From: Lactarius indigo
Lineage: Eukaryota > Basidiomycota > Agaricomycetes > Russulales > Russulaceae
Direction of reading: 5' to 3'
NCBI GenBank assembly: GCA_025766275.1
Contig: JAFKAC010000055.1
Coordinates: 1 to 64,000 of the forward strand
Length of the DNA stretch: 64,000 nucleotides
Shown in pieces: positions 11,241 to 22,474 of this stretch (the first letter of the stretch is position 1; each line of letters opens with the position of its first letter). The translations under genes and the position numbers were made by a program. The notes under the pieces are model-generated. The model was not told the DNA's origin and searched no databases. It saw only the letters and a list, made by a program, of their open reading frames with translations.

Positions 11241-11661
11241 GTCTCGTGGCGTTTTGGGGGGCTCAAGCTGCAGAGTGATCAGGTGACCCTCCGTGTCCTA
11301 TGATTTTTATTGTTTTTTGATTCATATCTTCGTCCGCCTTGGGGTACAGAAGCGTATGTAGCACTTCACTTTGTGTACACTATGTGTGACCTTTGTGACC
11401 TCATCCGAATAAAATTTCTCTCCCCCTCCAAGTTCCAACCGTGTCCTATGATATAATAAGAGTGTGGCGACAAACCCCGCGTGTAGACGACGGTGTGAGT
11501 CGCAGGACTTGGATAGACACGAAATGGAGGTGAGGTGAAATTCCCAGTGTCCGAATTACTGCAATTACGGTGTCATTACAAGACGACGACAATTTAACGA
11601 CCAAAGATCACAGGTCCATTTCCTCATCACGGGTCTCCATAAACACTGTAGGTGGTACTTG

Positions 11662-13102
11662 CTAATCTGAGCCGTTCTCGTGCTCGCGACAAACCGTGTA
11701 CACGTATGTTGGCATGTTGCCAGCTCTGGGAGGTCCGAGTGCCAGTGCTGGCGCACTCACAAACTCCATTCTGGTCGAGTAGGTCGAGTAATGTTCGACT
11801 GGGCTCTTCTGCAAGGCGACGAGGATGACTATGAGTGTCGGATATAGGCCCTGTGTTAATTCGGTATTTAGTGCTCAAGCGGATATGTATGAGGAACACA
11901 TGTGCCGCAAAACTCACTGAGACAAACAACAAGACGTTGTCCATGACAGTAAGTCCCGGGTAATGTATCACATCGAACACCGAGATCAAATATAAAATCT
12001 GAAACGGAGCAGTGAGCTATGAGAGCATAGATACTCATAAGAATAGGACATACCCACAGGCAGCAATAAATGAAACCGGAGTCTATGAGCAGAGCAAACA
12101 CCCTGTCGGCTCTCACAAATCCAGTTCCTTTTCCCAAATGTCTCTTGACCGAGACGCGGTGTTGCCTACAGGGATATGGTCAGAGATGGTTATCGTGAAT
12201 TGAATGAAAGAAGGGCGCACCAAGCCTTCCAGCCAATCAACCCGGTAGATACCAGATTGGTTCCCAGTGTTGGGCCGACCATGATTAGGGGAGCGGCAGA
12301 TGAGGTGAATGGAAAGATGCCAGTATCGAAGGATGGGATGAACTGGAGATCTGAGATGGGTGCAACTTTGAGACCGATTTCACATGCAGCTGCAACTATG
12401 AGGATTGGTCTCTAATGAGAACAGAATGACAACTAGGAGTCTGGGAGGGATGACCTCTTGGATGTACCTGTTGTTCCAAAGATGAAGAGTAGAAGAATGG
12501 CAATGACGCGTTTGTCTCTGTTCCAGAGAACAACTGCACGCCAGGCACAGATAATATCGCTTAGGATATACTGAAAAGCCATTAGTTTGTCTAGTAGATG
12601 ACAAGGAAGTATATATACGCACCATTATGCGTCTAATAGTTTCCACCACAATGAAGACGGCACTAATGCGACCTGGAGGCCAAGCTATAGGCCATACATT
12701 GTCACCTGTGGAGTAGAGGAATAACTGCATTTGCTGAAACCCGAAAGCTGTCTCTAGCACCAGTACGATAATTCCCATGATGAACATGAAGGTAGTCGTT
12801 CCAAACATGAACATTCTTGGCCGAGACAAAGTGAAACCTGGTTTTCCGCTGAAAGCCACCTACTGTAAGCGTGCATCATCCTTCCTTTGAGAGCACAAAT
12901 GAACTTGAAACTCACAGGAGGATGTGGACAGAAGCAACATAGAGTACGATATAGACACCTGTGATTCACAGCACAATGGATCAGAGTAGTAATGGCAAGT
13001 CTGTTATCCCTCACCATATACGATACCAACAAAAAGGTTGTTGTACACTGTCAGTTTGTATTGACGGTAATATAACCAGGTATTGAAGGGATCATCGGTC
13101 AT
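11662..13102 (-). CDS. Multi-span membrane protein, copy 2 (intact, 8 exons)
   Basis: Predicted minus-strand exons are 13102-13015, 12958-12916, 12848-12623, 12570-12468, 12395-12221, 12165-12054, 11998-11918 and 11850-11662. They total 1017 nt, or 338 residues, in frame throughout with GT-AG introns. It keeps the YILSDIICA and VVLWNRDK stretches, the GTNLVST helix and the QKSPVEHYSTYST tail of copy 1, and has four extra residues in exon 3 (a WPPGRI region). The tail is shorter than in copy 1. Function unknown. The same eight-exon structure in all copies shows they arose by gene duplication, not retroposition. Confidence 0.85.
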
Positions 13103-13689
13103 GACGGTGGAAATGGAGTGGTGGGGGGAAAATCAGAGCGCGCTCAGGGAAACTTAAGGGAAATGACTGCGGACTGAATGTGAATTGTGTGAGGAATTTG
13201 GAGGCAGCGCCGTACTAAAGAGACATAGCTTATATCGACAGCTGTGAGAGGTAAATGGTCTTGATGGTCCAAATGAAGTGAGACATAGATCAGACTCGGG
13301 TGCTTTCGTTACCTTGCAACTCGCCAACTCCCTAAGAATACCTCCGAGATACCCAACTATCGGAGAGACCGTGACAGCATGCGAATGCGATGACTCACCA
13401 ATACTCACCAGTACGTTTATCCTGACGTATATACGCATACTTGTACTTGGCAGATAAGCTCAAGGCATGTGACAGCCAGTGACATTATTGACTGACCGTG
13501 AGACGGATCGATGATGGACAGATGCGCCAGAGAGATGGGGACTATACCCTTGAGTCCACCCCACAAACTTGAAACTTGGACGTTGTAGTCATATCAAAAT
13601 CAATGAAAACCCTCACCTAAATTTGTAGGAGTGCAGTCCGAGTCGGCGCCAGCCGGCAACGTACGTAGTTGGGAAACTCTGGCATGTGA

Positions 13690-13960
13690 TCTCAGATGCG
13701 AGTAGCTTACGAGGGGACCAAAATCCGTGATGATTGGAATACTGTCATAGGGTGGGCTACCAGTGAAGATGGGTGCGATGCCGAGACCAAGTTCACACCC
13801 AGCAGCAGCTATGAGCATCGGTCCCTGATGAACACAAAATAACAACTAAGAGGGATCCACATACCTATAGTTCCAGGATGAAGAGGAGAAGAATGGCGAT
13901 GACGCGTTTGTCTCTGTTCCAGAGATCCACTCTGTCATTTTGTACATATAGACGTAGACG
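13690..13960 (-). pseudogene. Multi-span membrane protein, copy 3 (fragment)
   Basis: Only part of exon 4 (the VVLWNRDK to ILL segment) and part of exon 5 (a GCELGLGIAP stretch) remain on the minus strand, separated by a recognisable intron. Upstream and downstream exons are missing. Nearby blocks resembling S1 occur on both sides (13190-13300 and 14110-14240), consistent with unequal recombination between modules. Confidence 0.6.
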
Positions 13961-14109
13961 TCGGGAGACATGGCTGCGAATTAGAGAGGGGGGGGCAGAT
14001 CTGAGTCAGAGCGCGAGGGTGAACAAGGCTCATTCGAGCCCGAGTCGTCTCTCCTTGCGGATTCTTTCTATAGCTGCCGTAAGGACAAGGACCGACGACC
14101 GAAAGCCAA

Positions 14110-14660
14110 TTGAGTGGGGAATTGGAGGCAGTGTCGTACTAAAGAGACATAACTTAGATCGAAAGTTGTAAGAAGCAAACAGTTTCAATTGTCCAAATGA
14201 AATAACTTACATCTGTCCCGTCAGAGTCGGATGCTTTCGTTGCCTCGCAACGAAAGTCAGAAACAACAGACCCGCAGCCTCTATCCCCCCATGACAAACG
14301 GCAGATGCCGATCAATCATCTGCTCAACCATCCCGTCATTAACGCCCCCATCACCCCGCACGCAGACCGTTCTTTTTGGGTGGTCTGCTCTTGGTGGTAG
14401 AGCGACACTGCGAATGTCTGGTTGCCGCTGCCGATGCGAACCCAAATCCTCATTCGCACCACCACTCGTCCTCTGCCCCAGAGGCGCCTATCGCGTCGTA
14501 CACGCCCTCCTCCACCACAATTTCTACTTCCCACACCAGACTCTAGAGTCAAGGGGAAAACGGCGGCCAATCGTCGCCTAACGGGCCTTCATACGTGTTA
14601 ACTTCAGCGGATCCGAAGGTATCGAGGGCAATTGACTATGTTCCTTCTTCATGACGTCGG
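14110..14660. repeat. Spacer blocks S1 (start) and S2, copy D
   Basis: The S1 start at 14110-14240 and S2 at 14380-14600 precede UstYa-like copy D in the usual order. Most of the rest of S1 is deleted. The short region 14600-14660 resembles the beginning of S3. Confidence 0.5.
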
Positions 14661-14666
14661 TTCAAA

Positions 14667-15136
14667 TTGGACACCCATCCCGTAACGAAGCACACCTCTC
14701 TAATTTCGCTATGCCTACTCGTCAAGCTTGGGTGTATCGCCTTACTTCGATCAGAATTATCGGCACCCCGTTACTGTAAGGTGCACGTTGGCACTTTCCC
14801 TCTCCTTCGACGCTTTCTGCTTACACCGCGGCGTAGCCTACGTCGACACGGACTACCCTCGTACCTGGGTGGGTCATCGGCTTTTTTCCACTCGTCCTCG
14901 TGAACATCGAAGCCGCGAAGCACTCAAACTATCAGCTCTCCTGGTACAACGCCGACACCGAATGGCCAGTACTCGTCCCGGACAACGGAACGTCTATCTC
15001 GGGTCACATCGCCGACCGTTCAGCGTCTTCTTGTTCCACCAACTACGTTTAGACATAATCAAGCACGACATCGTCGAGGCACTTCCGCAGGAGGAGAGCA
15101 AGCTGAGCCGGCACCGTCTCAACTACATGCGGCAGG
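14667..15136 (+). pseudogene. UstYa-like (DUF3328) copy D, N-terminal part, cut by LINE
   Basis: Exon 1 encodes a hydrophobic anchor (about 14667-14778). An intron follows, then an exon carrying the FHQLRLD and LNYMRQ motifs. Relative to the intact gene at 47214, the Cys of HQLRC and of RHCLNY are both missing or changed, and a frameshift lies just after the YPRTW motif. Homology ends abruptly at 15136 within the MRQ codons, where LINE-derived sequence begins. The missing C-terminal part reappears 17 kb away at 32186-32345. Confidence 0.7.
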
Positions 15137-15760
15137 TGGGTAAGCACGAGCAAGATTTTTCAACTACGCTCGGGGCATTTACCCCTAAATACATATTCAA
15201 AAGGAAGAAGAGTGCCCACTTCCAGACATGCGGGCACCCCAAAGAGACAGCGCAACACTACCTACTAGAATGCCCAGCATATACGCACAAGAAATAGAAA
15301 CTCAACCCGAGAAAAGGGAAGCCGGAGAGGAAGTTCGTAACACTGCTCAGTAGTAAAAAATTTATAGCGACAATCGCAAATTGCATTCACCCGACAGGAA
15401 GATTCAGCGAGAAAGTATAAGGCAAGACTCGGAGACATGAAGGTGGCTTGCTCGAATCTGAGGCGGACTCACGCACAAGCACAAGCTGCAGTAAACACAC
15501 GCAAATTCAAACACATCCAACGATCGGCGAGGCCTCAACAGGCCACCTCGAGACATGAAGAGCAAACGGACGACGAAGAACACGCGGAGGTTGGAGAAAA
15601 CAAAATGTCGCAGCAACATCAAGGCCTCCAAGGTACAGAAGCTTCATCACCGCATCTCACTCGCAGAACCTCCCTTCGCCCCATCAGGAAAACTACAAGG
15701 TCTTTACATGGGGCTTTGCGGACTTTGAGAAGTAGATAAAGTCAAGAAAGCTAAAAAAGT
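15137..15760 (+). mobile_element. 5'-truncated non-LTR retrotransposon (LINE) remnant
   Basis: The translation directly after the UstYa-like break contains a CGHPKETAQHYLLECPAY motif, the zinc-knuckle-like C-x2-C-x-H-C ending typical of the C-terminus of fungal LINE reverse transcriptases. A stop codon interrupts it shortly after, and the frame resumes with a LLSSKKFIA...HPTGRF stretch usual at the end of these ORFs. Only the last part of the element is present. The sequence after 15420 may be its 3' UTR; I could not fix the 3' end here (see the nested-insertion finding). Confidence 0.65.
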
Positions 15761-16245
15761 CATGAAGTGCCTATGACTTTTCTATGCTGGGTCTGTTTTC
15801 TTCAGAAAGTGAATTTTGCCTTATCAAAGTCAGTTGTACTTCGGGAAGTCGGTAAAGACTCCCCAACAAGACATATAAGCACCACATAAACTCTTATGGA
15901 AGTCATCTCTAAAGCATCACAAAGCCAGGAATACGTGGTCAATTTTGCAGGCCCAGGATGAGCTAGTAGCTTAGGAGGGTTACATCATGATCTACTAGTA
16001 CATGTAGATAGTACTACTGTGCCCGTAATATCGCAGCTTTGACTTGCACTCCTGGTCAGTTTCAACGCTCAGGTTCCTCGCTGGAGCTTGAATGAATGCC
16101 GGGCTTTGTGAGGTGACGTACACGTCCCCTGCTCCCAGTTGTACAGACTTGCGCTCCACCCGACACATGATTAGAGAGCGCCATGTATACAGAGTCGGAG
16201 GACTGGAAAGGACTCACATGGGTGGGCCGGCGCTCGGGTACCAGG
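15761..16245. other. Unassigned intergenic stretch
   Basis: I see no supportable gene. It contains several AAAGTC and AAGTCA repeats at its left end, which also occur near 31850-31980. Confidence 0.4.
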
Positions 16246-16249
16246 AAGC

Positions 16250-17660
16250 CGTAGTATTACACGAGGGTCTTAGGGAGATTCTCTACGACGATGGCCCGCG
16301 GAGAGGGTCTGAACCACCAGTACGGAATGAGCTCGCGCACCCATGCTGACCTGTGCTTGCCAGGTTCCTGCATTCGGAAGTAGGGGCTCACCTGGTGACT
16401 GCGCTTGGCCTCCTCGGCGACGCTGACGTTCTTGTTGATGGCGGCAATAAATATTTGTAGCACGACGACTACAGGCCTATCTAGTCAGCAACCATGTTAA
16501 GCGTGCTGGAAAAGTCGACGGCAACGCACAGTTCGCAAGAAACCGTAAAAGCAAGTAGACCCGTTCATCAAACACAGTGTTGGGACGTACGAAAACAGGG
16601 CCATCGCGAAAAGCATGAAATATGCCACTCTGGCAAGGAGCGGGAGCACAGCCTTCAGCGAGCGCATGACGGTCTGCAAATAAACGAACCCGGCGGTGAC
16701 GACATCGTGAACTTCTCGGTCGATGCGTCCGCCCGCCCATCAAACCACGCGATGCAGCACTCACCGTTGTGCCAGACGTGATCGTGACATCGACACGTGT
16801 CTAGCTATGGCGCAGGTACGGCAGGTTGCGGCGCGTGACATCGCGCGCCAGGCGCATGCTAAACTGAATATGCAACACCAGTGTGTCCTGAGCTGGCGTG
16901 GTGTACGGTGTCGTAGCTGTCACAACCATCGAAGACGGTTGTGGTATCTTCTCCAGAAGATTTGCGGTTGTGTCGGCGCGCTTTCGTGCCAGGGGTACCG
17001 AATCGACAAGAATGGTGCTTGATGCGGCAGCGGAGATATCGCCTAAGGGCGCAGGCGGGTCATATCTGGTAGAGAGGCCGGAGGAAAGCGAGAAGGGCCG
17101 GGTGGCGTTCCCGAATAAACTGTGGAGGCGGTGGAGTATACTTTTGCGGCCAAGGTTTGTAGTTGGGTGAGTAGGGGAGGCGACGGAGCGAACGGTGGGC
17201 GTAGTTGACACGGAGCGAATCGAATGGTCGGTCAAGAAAGGAGAGGTGAAGATGGCACGATGGCATAGATAGGAACTTCGGTCGAGGACGAGACCGGAGA
17301 CGCACATTCATGCGGCAGTCAGGTTCGCTGCACACGTCAAGTAGAAAAACCACGCACGGGAATATCAGAACTTTGTACATCGCAAGTCGGACGCGACTGG
17401 TCGACCCAAAGAACCGGAGCGTGCGTCCGCGCAAGGGAAGGACACTGCTCGAGTCTGGAACGGGTTCATCAGCTTTCTCTCCCCCTTCGTCGTCACCCTC
17501 TATGACCCGCTCCCTGCCGTCGTCGCTCCCCAAGCGAACATGATCCTCGTCTTCGGAGCCGGAGCTGGCAAAGTTGACAACACGCACCGAAATGTAGCGA
17601 AGTCCCTGGGAGATCGATTTCATGGTCGTTCCAGAGCGAGAGAGGGGGGAGAGCTCCACA
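16250..17660 (-). pseudogene. Cch1-type calcium channel gene fragment (domain I region)
   Basis: Minus-strand pieces, read in order, resemble the fungal voltage-gated calcium channel Cch1. At about 17660-17330 there is a GSEDEDHVRLG acidic region followed by LRGRTL and RVRLAMYKVLIFP. At about 16680-16500 there is a VMRSLKAVLPLLARVAYFM helix region. At 16463-16257 there is a MLQIFIAAINKNVSVAEEAK stretch ending ENLPKTLV, which in Cch1 closes domain I and opens the I-II linker. The intervening membrane segments and domains II-IV are missing and frames change, so this is a decayed, internally deleted fragment. Identification rests on remembered family features. Confidence 0.6.
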
Positions 17661-19690
17661 CTGGAGCGCTGCGTACGGCGTTGCGTGCGTAAGGTGGGCG
17701 TGGCGGAGTTCTCTGAATCGGTTTGTCAACTGCCTCCATTAGTCGGTTCGGAAGACATGTTAGCAGTGAGATGGGTCGAGACGTCGAATGTAGAGTACTG
17801 GACAGGCGACGCGAGGAAATGAGCGAGGTGGTGGTGGGGCGATCATGAGCTCACCGGGATCGTCTAGTATTGACCGTCTGCCATGCGACGATGTTGTGTT
17901 TCGGGCCTCTGCCAGTATCCTCATCTTTAGGGTTTGGTCGTCGTGCTGGGAGGCAGCAACGAGCTTTAAGATGGAAGGAAGTAATCACGAGCTCACCGGG
18001 GGTTGTACATTGACTGCCTGCAGCATCGCACAAGGAGAGGTACTAGTAGAACTTGAACTTGCTGGAAACACGAGAAAGTTGCCCCACGCTCGGAGGTCAT
18101 ACTCAAAGTGGGCACTCCGAGTCAATGATGATAGGCGCTGAGGTCCAACGAACAGTATCAACAGAGCATCCGTTGAGGACCTTGAGAAATGTGGGTGAGC
18201 TGAGGGGGGCAAAAACATGGAAGTACTCGCCGATAGGTGAGACAGTAGAAGAGGATTGCAGGTCCATCGTCCCTTCATCTCGGATATGGGACCTTAGCTG
18301 AGGAGTCAACGAAGTCAACTACGGCCTTTGGTGTGGCACATACCAATATAGAGAGTACCGCTGAAAGTTGGTACACAGCCCGACGTTGCCCTGTGCAAAA
18401 ATAAAAGGGGGTAGACGTACTGAAAATTGATAAGCACGTACACTGGCAGTGCAGCATACACTGTGCACTGGCATCAGCGTCTGACCTTCTCACCCGATTT
18501 TTTGGTGGGGCACTAGATGAAGTGGGTAGAAAGTGAGCGCAGTAAGAGGAGGGGGGGCTGCGTGCAGTAAAGACATGGGAGTGTAAAAAAAAAAAAAAGG
18601 GGGGACAATCCGAGCTTATCGATAAAGCGACGAAGTCAACGACTGGCGCAGCGGTCGAACACGTGACCCCTTTTGGGACAGGTGCTGGGCCCGAAATCAC
18701 TAGTTTTCGCTCGCTCCATCCACACACATCCACACACACTCTCTCTCTCCCGGTCCCTTCCCTTACAACCATGCAAATGGACGACAACGACGCCGATCCC
18801 CCGCCGGTTGGCACTTAGCCCACTTGAAGACAGGCTGCGCGTCCTCGCGCCTCGTGTCGCTTTGTTCCCTGGGCCTTCCGACCTCATCGCACCGCCTTCT
18901 CTCCTCGTCGTCAACAATTCCTTTCACCGACGCTTCGCCCATTGAACGCATCGGCCACACCGTTCCTTTGTCTCGGTAGAGGCATGTTCAATCTCCAAAT
19001 CTCAATGCGTTACTGACTCGGACCTTTCGTAATGTAGCATGCCCGCTGTCGTCGCCGACCTCAGGCTCTTATTCGTTATATCTCTTTCATGTCACCGTGT
19101 CCCTCGCTGCTCGTCTCACCACATTATACCTTACACCCCCGATTCTGCCTCTCTTAATTGTCTCCGCGTTCCGTCTCGCTTCCCACCTATACCACCCATC
19201 TCCTACCTTACTTCTACCTTACTTCTTCTGTGGTAGCTGTGGGTCCGCCTGTACTTAAAAACCACATCCTTGTTGCCGAATGAATGGTGATCGCTGTGTT
19301 TCCCCCTTTTCAGTCTGTACCAGCATAACTCGGTTCGACGTCAGGCCCTACCGCGGGCATTCGCAACTAGCTACGCTCGTTGCCGTCTTGCTCTCGCCAC
19401 CATAGACGACATTGCGTTTTATTCCGTCCTCGCTCGCTCTCGGCTCGTCTCGTCCTAGTATGGCGCTTCAAGTTCACTCTCACTTGGCGCCCTCAGGTCA
19501 ACTCTTGGCCCTTGGCCCCCGTTATTATCTTCCTCTAACCCTTGTGGAATCCCCTCTGCCTTCCGACCTCACACGGACTCAGCTGCGTACAATACCAATT
19601 CTCTACGAGTTATCACCTAGCTTGCGGATAGTGGTGGAATCATAGGCCGTAAGCCTGAGCCCGAGTGCCGACCCAGTGGCAGTCAACTAG
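17661..19690. other. Unassigned stretch, pyrimidine-rich at its right
   Basis: No gene is supported. A 14-base A-tract followed by G bases occurs at about 18587. From about 18960 to 19650 the plus strand is strongly C/T-rich, resembling the leader of the gag-like gene near 55.1-55.8 kb. It could hold the left end of the first Plavaka element, but I found no terminal inverted repeat. Confidence 0.35.
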
Positions 19691-19756
19691 AGGCTGATAG
19701 CTTGACGACTCGGACGCGATACTCGAGGCTTTATTTACTCGTACTGTACTCACAAG

Positions 19757-22279
19757 CTACTCAACCCTGGCAGGAATGTCATAGCGCGGGTCAAGTAAGT
19801 CATTATCGTCTGATTCGGTATCCACCTCCCCTTTTATTTCCGTCATCTCGACCTCCGAGTCCCTCATTGTTGCCCGCTGCTTCCCAATAATAGCGTGAAA
19901 GGCTAGCGCCTTTTCGAATATGTCGTCCCATTGCTGGTCTTTGAGAGTCGAGATCTTGTTGAGGAAGACAGAGGCACGCTTGACAACCTTTTCACCACGG
20001 GGGGTGATGAGCGTATGATCACCCCAATTAGTCTTCGAGAATTCGGCACTTTTCTTATCCATGGGTAACTTGAGTGTTCCTGTCACGGAATATAGGAGGG
20101 CGCGATGAACCTAATAAAACATCAGGACGGGGACTTATATGGAATAAAAACTGACCGACCGCCTGGATGGAGTATATAAGGGCACCAATGGGCTTCTCTT
20201 GTACACGGTCCTCGACATCAACGCCGTTGATGATCTGTACATGTTCGAAGAAGGTTCGTGCGACCAGTCGGCCTTGGAAAATCCCCTGGGAGGAATATTG
20301 TGAGAACAACGATCCAAGTTTAAACTTAAACATTACCTCTTGCTGAGCAGAGGGGTCGTCGTAGGTCGACTCCCAGATGAAGGGACGCTTCTTATCTGAC
20401 ATGTCATCCGCATCACCAAGAAGGCTCTGAACAAATGTAGCCCTTTCTTCTTGTGTTTGTAGACCCTGTCGAGCAAATTCGGCACTGAGGGCTTTTTCTG
20501 CGGTGTCGGCAAACTTGTGGAGCCAGCTCGATATGGCGCGTTTAACCTGGAGGCCGGGGATAGTTGAGTGATGAGGACGACAAGGAATAGAGTGCTCACA
20601 AGGGTCTTGGCAACAACGAAGCGGTAGCATTCGGTGTCGCCATCGTCAATTGGGTGATCTTCGCCAAAGACGATGTTCCAGACCTCAACGATAGTATCAT
20701 CGCCTGGAGTATTCCAGGGCTTCAATGCACCAGTAGTATCTAAAGCGAGGGGAATGAGTTTTCTCTTGAAACGATTCTTGGTACCCTGGGGGAGGTTTTC
20801 GTATGAAATTTCTTTCTTCTTGTGGGATTTGTTCACAACGAGATCGCTACATAGCGATGGAGCCGAGTGAATCTCCCGGACCTTCGTGATTGACTAGAGG
20901 GATCGAACATAAGGCGCACAGTGTTGAACAGTGATCGACCATGACATACCTTATACTTCGACGCCAACTTCTTATCCTGCTCGATAGTACCCCTAGCGTC
21001 ATGCCTTTCCAATCCCTCATCATCAGGCACAAACCCGCCGTACCCGTAAGATACATTGCTATCAGGTTCTCTGCTAGTCGCGCCAGATGGAGGCTGGTCA
21101 AGATGGCCACTACCACCTCGGCTCAGGCTGTGGTGGCGAGTGTTGAAGCCGCTGACAGAGTCGCCTTCAGTTTCGGAGGTAATGGTACCAGAGCGTTGTC
21201 CAGGAAGGTTGCCACTGGCACTGATAAGAGCTGGAGTCTCAATACGTTTTACTTTCTGCCAGTTAAGTGCCAGTCCAGATGGTGGGCGAGAGGTTCTAGC
21301 ATGTTTCGATGCGGGACTGGGTGACATGAGGTGCGTGAGGGCGGAGAAGATAAACACTAAAATGGTAAGTCTTACCCTGGAGTTTGGCCAGACTTTGATG
21401 CCGTCGGTCTTCTCGACTCTACAAATGGACTTGGTTCGTCATTTATTGCCGCTGCCGCACTGATTTGCTCCCGAGCAATTTGTCCCTTTTTCTGTTTCTT
21501 ACTCGTTTTCAACCGGATGTTTGTATCTGGTTCTTCGCCCTCAAGTTCGGGCCCCTCATCAAGCTCTGTGTCCGACTCGGACTCATCACTGCCCACTGGT
21601 GCCTTGTACTCGCTCCCACTTGACTCAGATTCCTCAATGAGCGCGGGAAATTTTGGATCGTCGCCCTCAGATGTCACCTCTTCAGTTTGTTGTAAGTATC
21701 TTGTTTCCCCATAACAATAACTCTGCTCACGTTTGCCATGCCCGTTAAGACCATCAATGCTCAACTCTGGTGTAGTCGATCCCATCTCTAGGTCTGTTTT
21801 CGGGTCAGTGTTGTTTTTTTTTTTTTTTGGCAAAGTGATAAGCTCCGTCACACTGACTTGTGGCCGAGGCGTTACCGTTGCTCTTCCTCGGTCTTTTCAC
21901 TGGGGTCTCTGAGTCTTCTTCACGTTCGGAGACAAGGTCTGGGCATCATCGGTAAGTGGTCTATGCTGCGTAAAATTACAATAATACCTTTATTGACTGT
22001 TTCAGGTAGGTCTCTGGTTCGCTTGGCTCTGGGCTGCGATGCTTTATCGACGGGGTTGTTTGCTTGTCGGTCCCTATCCTTTGTTTTCCGTTTTTCTGAC
22101 TTCTCTAACTCAGCGACACTTTGCATTTTAGCGGCTTTCAGCTTCTCGGCTAGTACCTTCGCCGCTGCCTTATCCTGTTTATCTGCTTTTACCTTCTCTG
22201 AACTCCGGCGTGGGGGCCCACGGTCGATGAAACCAGGATGAGCATTGGCGTTTGAGGCTCGAGTAACGCGATCAGCCAT
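19757..22279 (-). CDS. DUF6532-type protein carried by Plavaka element 1
   Basis: The multi-exon minus-strand gene starts at 22279. The N-terminal third is basic and disordered (SSEKVKADKQ, KSEKRKTKDRDRQ, KRPRKS), then an acidic Ser/Glu/Asp-rich stretch, then a folded C-terminal region. That region begins around 20710 with VEVWNIVFGEDHP, continues through AISSWLHKFADTAEKAL, GRLVARTFFEHVQ and GALIYSIQAV, and ends with FSKTNWGDHTLITP. This matches my recollection of the basidiomycete-specific DUF6532 family, whose function is unknown. A 15-base T run near 21815 could shift the frame or be sequencing-prone. Exon boundaries in the disordered half are only approximate. It is divergently transcribed from the transposase. 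Confidence 0.6.
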
Positions 22280-22474
22280 GATTGGGAGTAAAGAGAGATG
22301 GGACTCCGAAAATTTTTCGATTATTGGTGAGTGTTGATCCCCCTGCCCGATGGTACAATTTGTGGCTGATTGCGCTGGACAAACTGCACAGTTACTACCT
22401 CATGGGGGGACCAAATTAAGGTCTAATGTGCCATGCGAATGCGACTACGCTTACATCTATTCTGACTTAGGACA
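22280..22474. promoter_or_regulatory. Shared divergent promoter region, Plavaka element 1
   Basis: About 195 bp separate the start codons of the DUF6532-type gene (minus) and the transposase (plus), so this interval must hold both core promoters unless one lies inside a gene. No TATA box is obvious. The inference rests on gene placement only. Confidence 0.4.

Noticed and set aside
17060..18814. Several 160-200 codon minus-strand frames read as separate genes
   Set aside because: Those at 17060-17659 partly overlap the Cch1-like remnant, with out-of-frame continuation; that at 18275-18814 spans an A-tract and has low-complexity Ser/Phe-rich composition.
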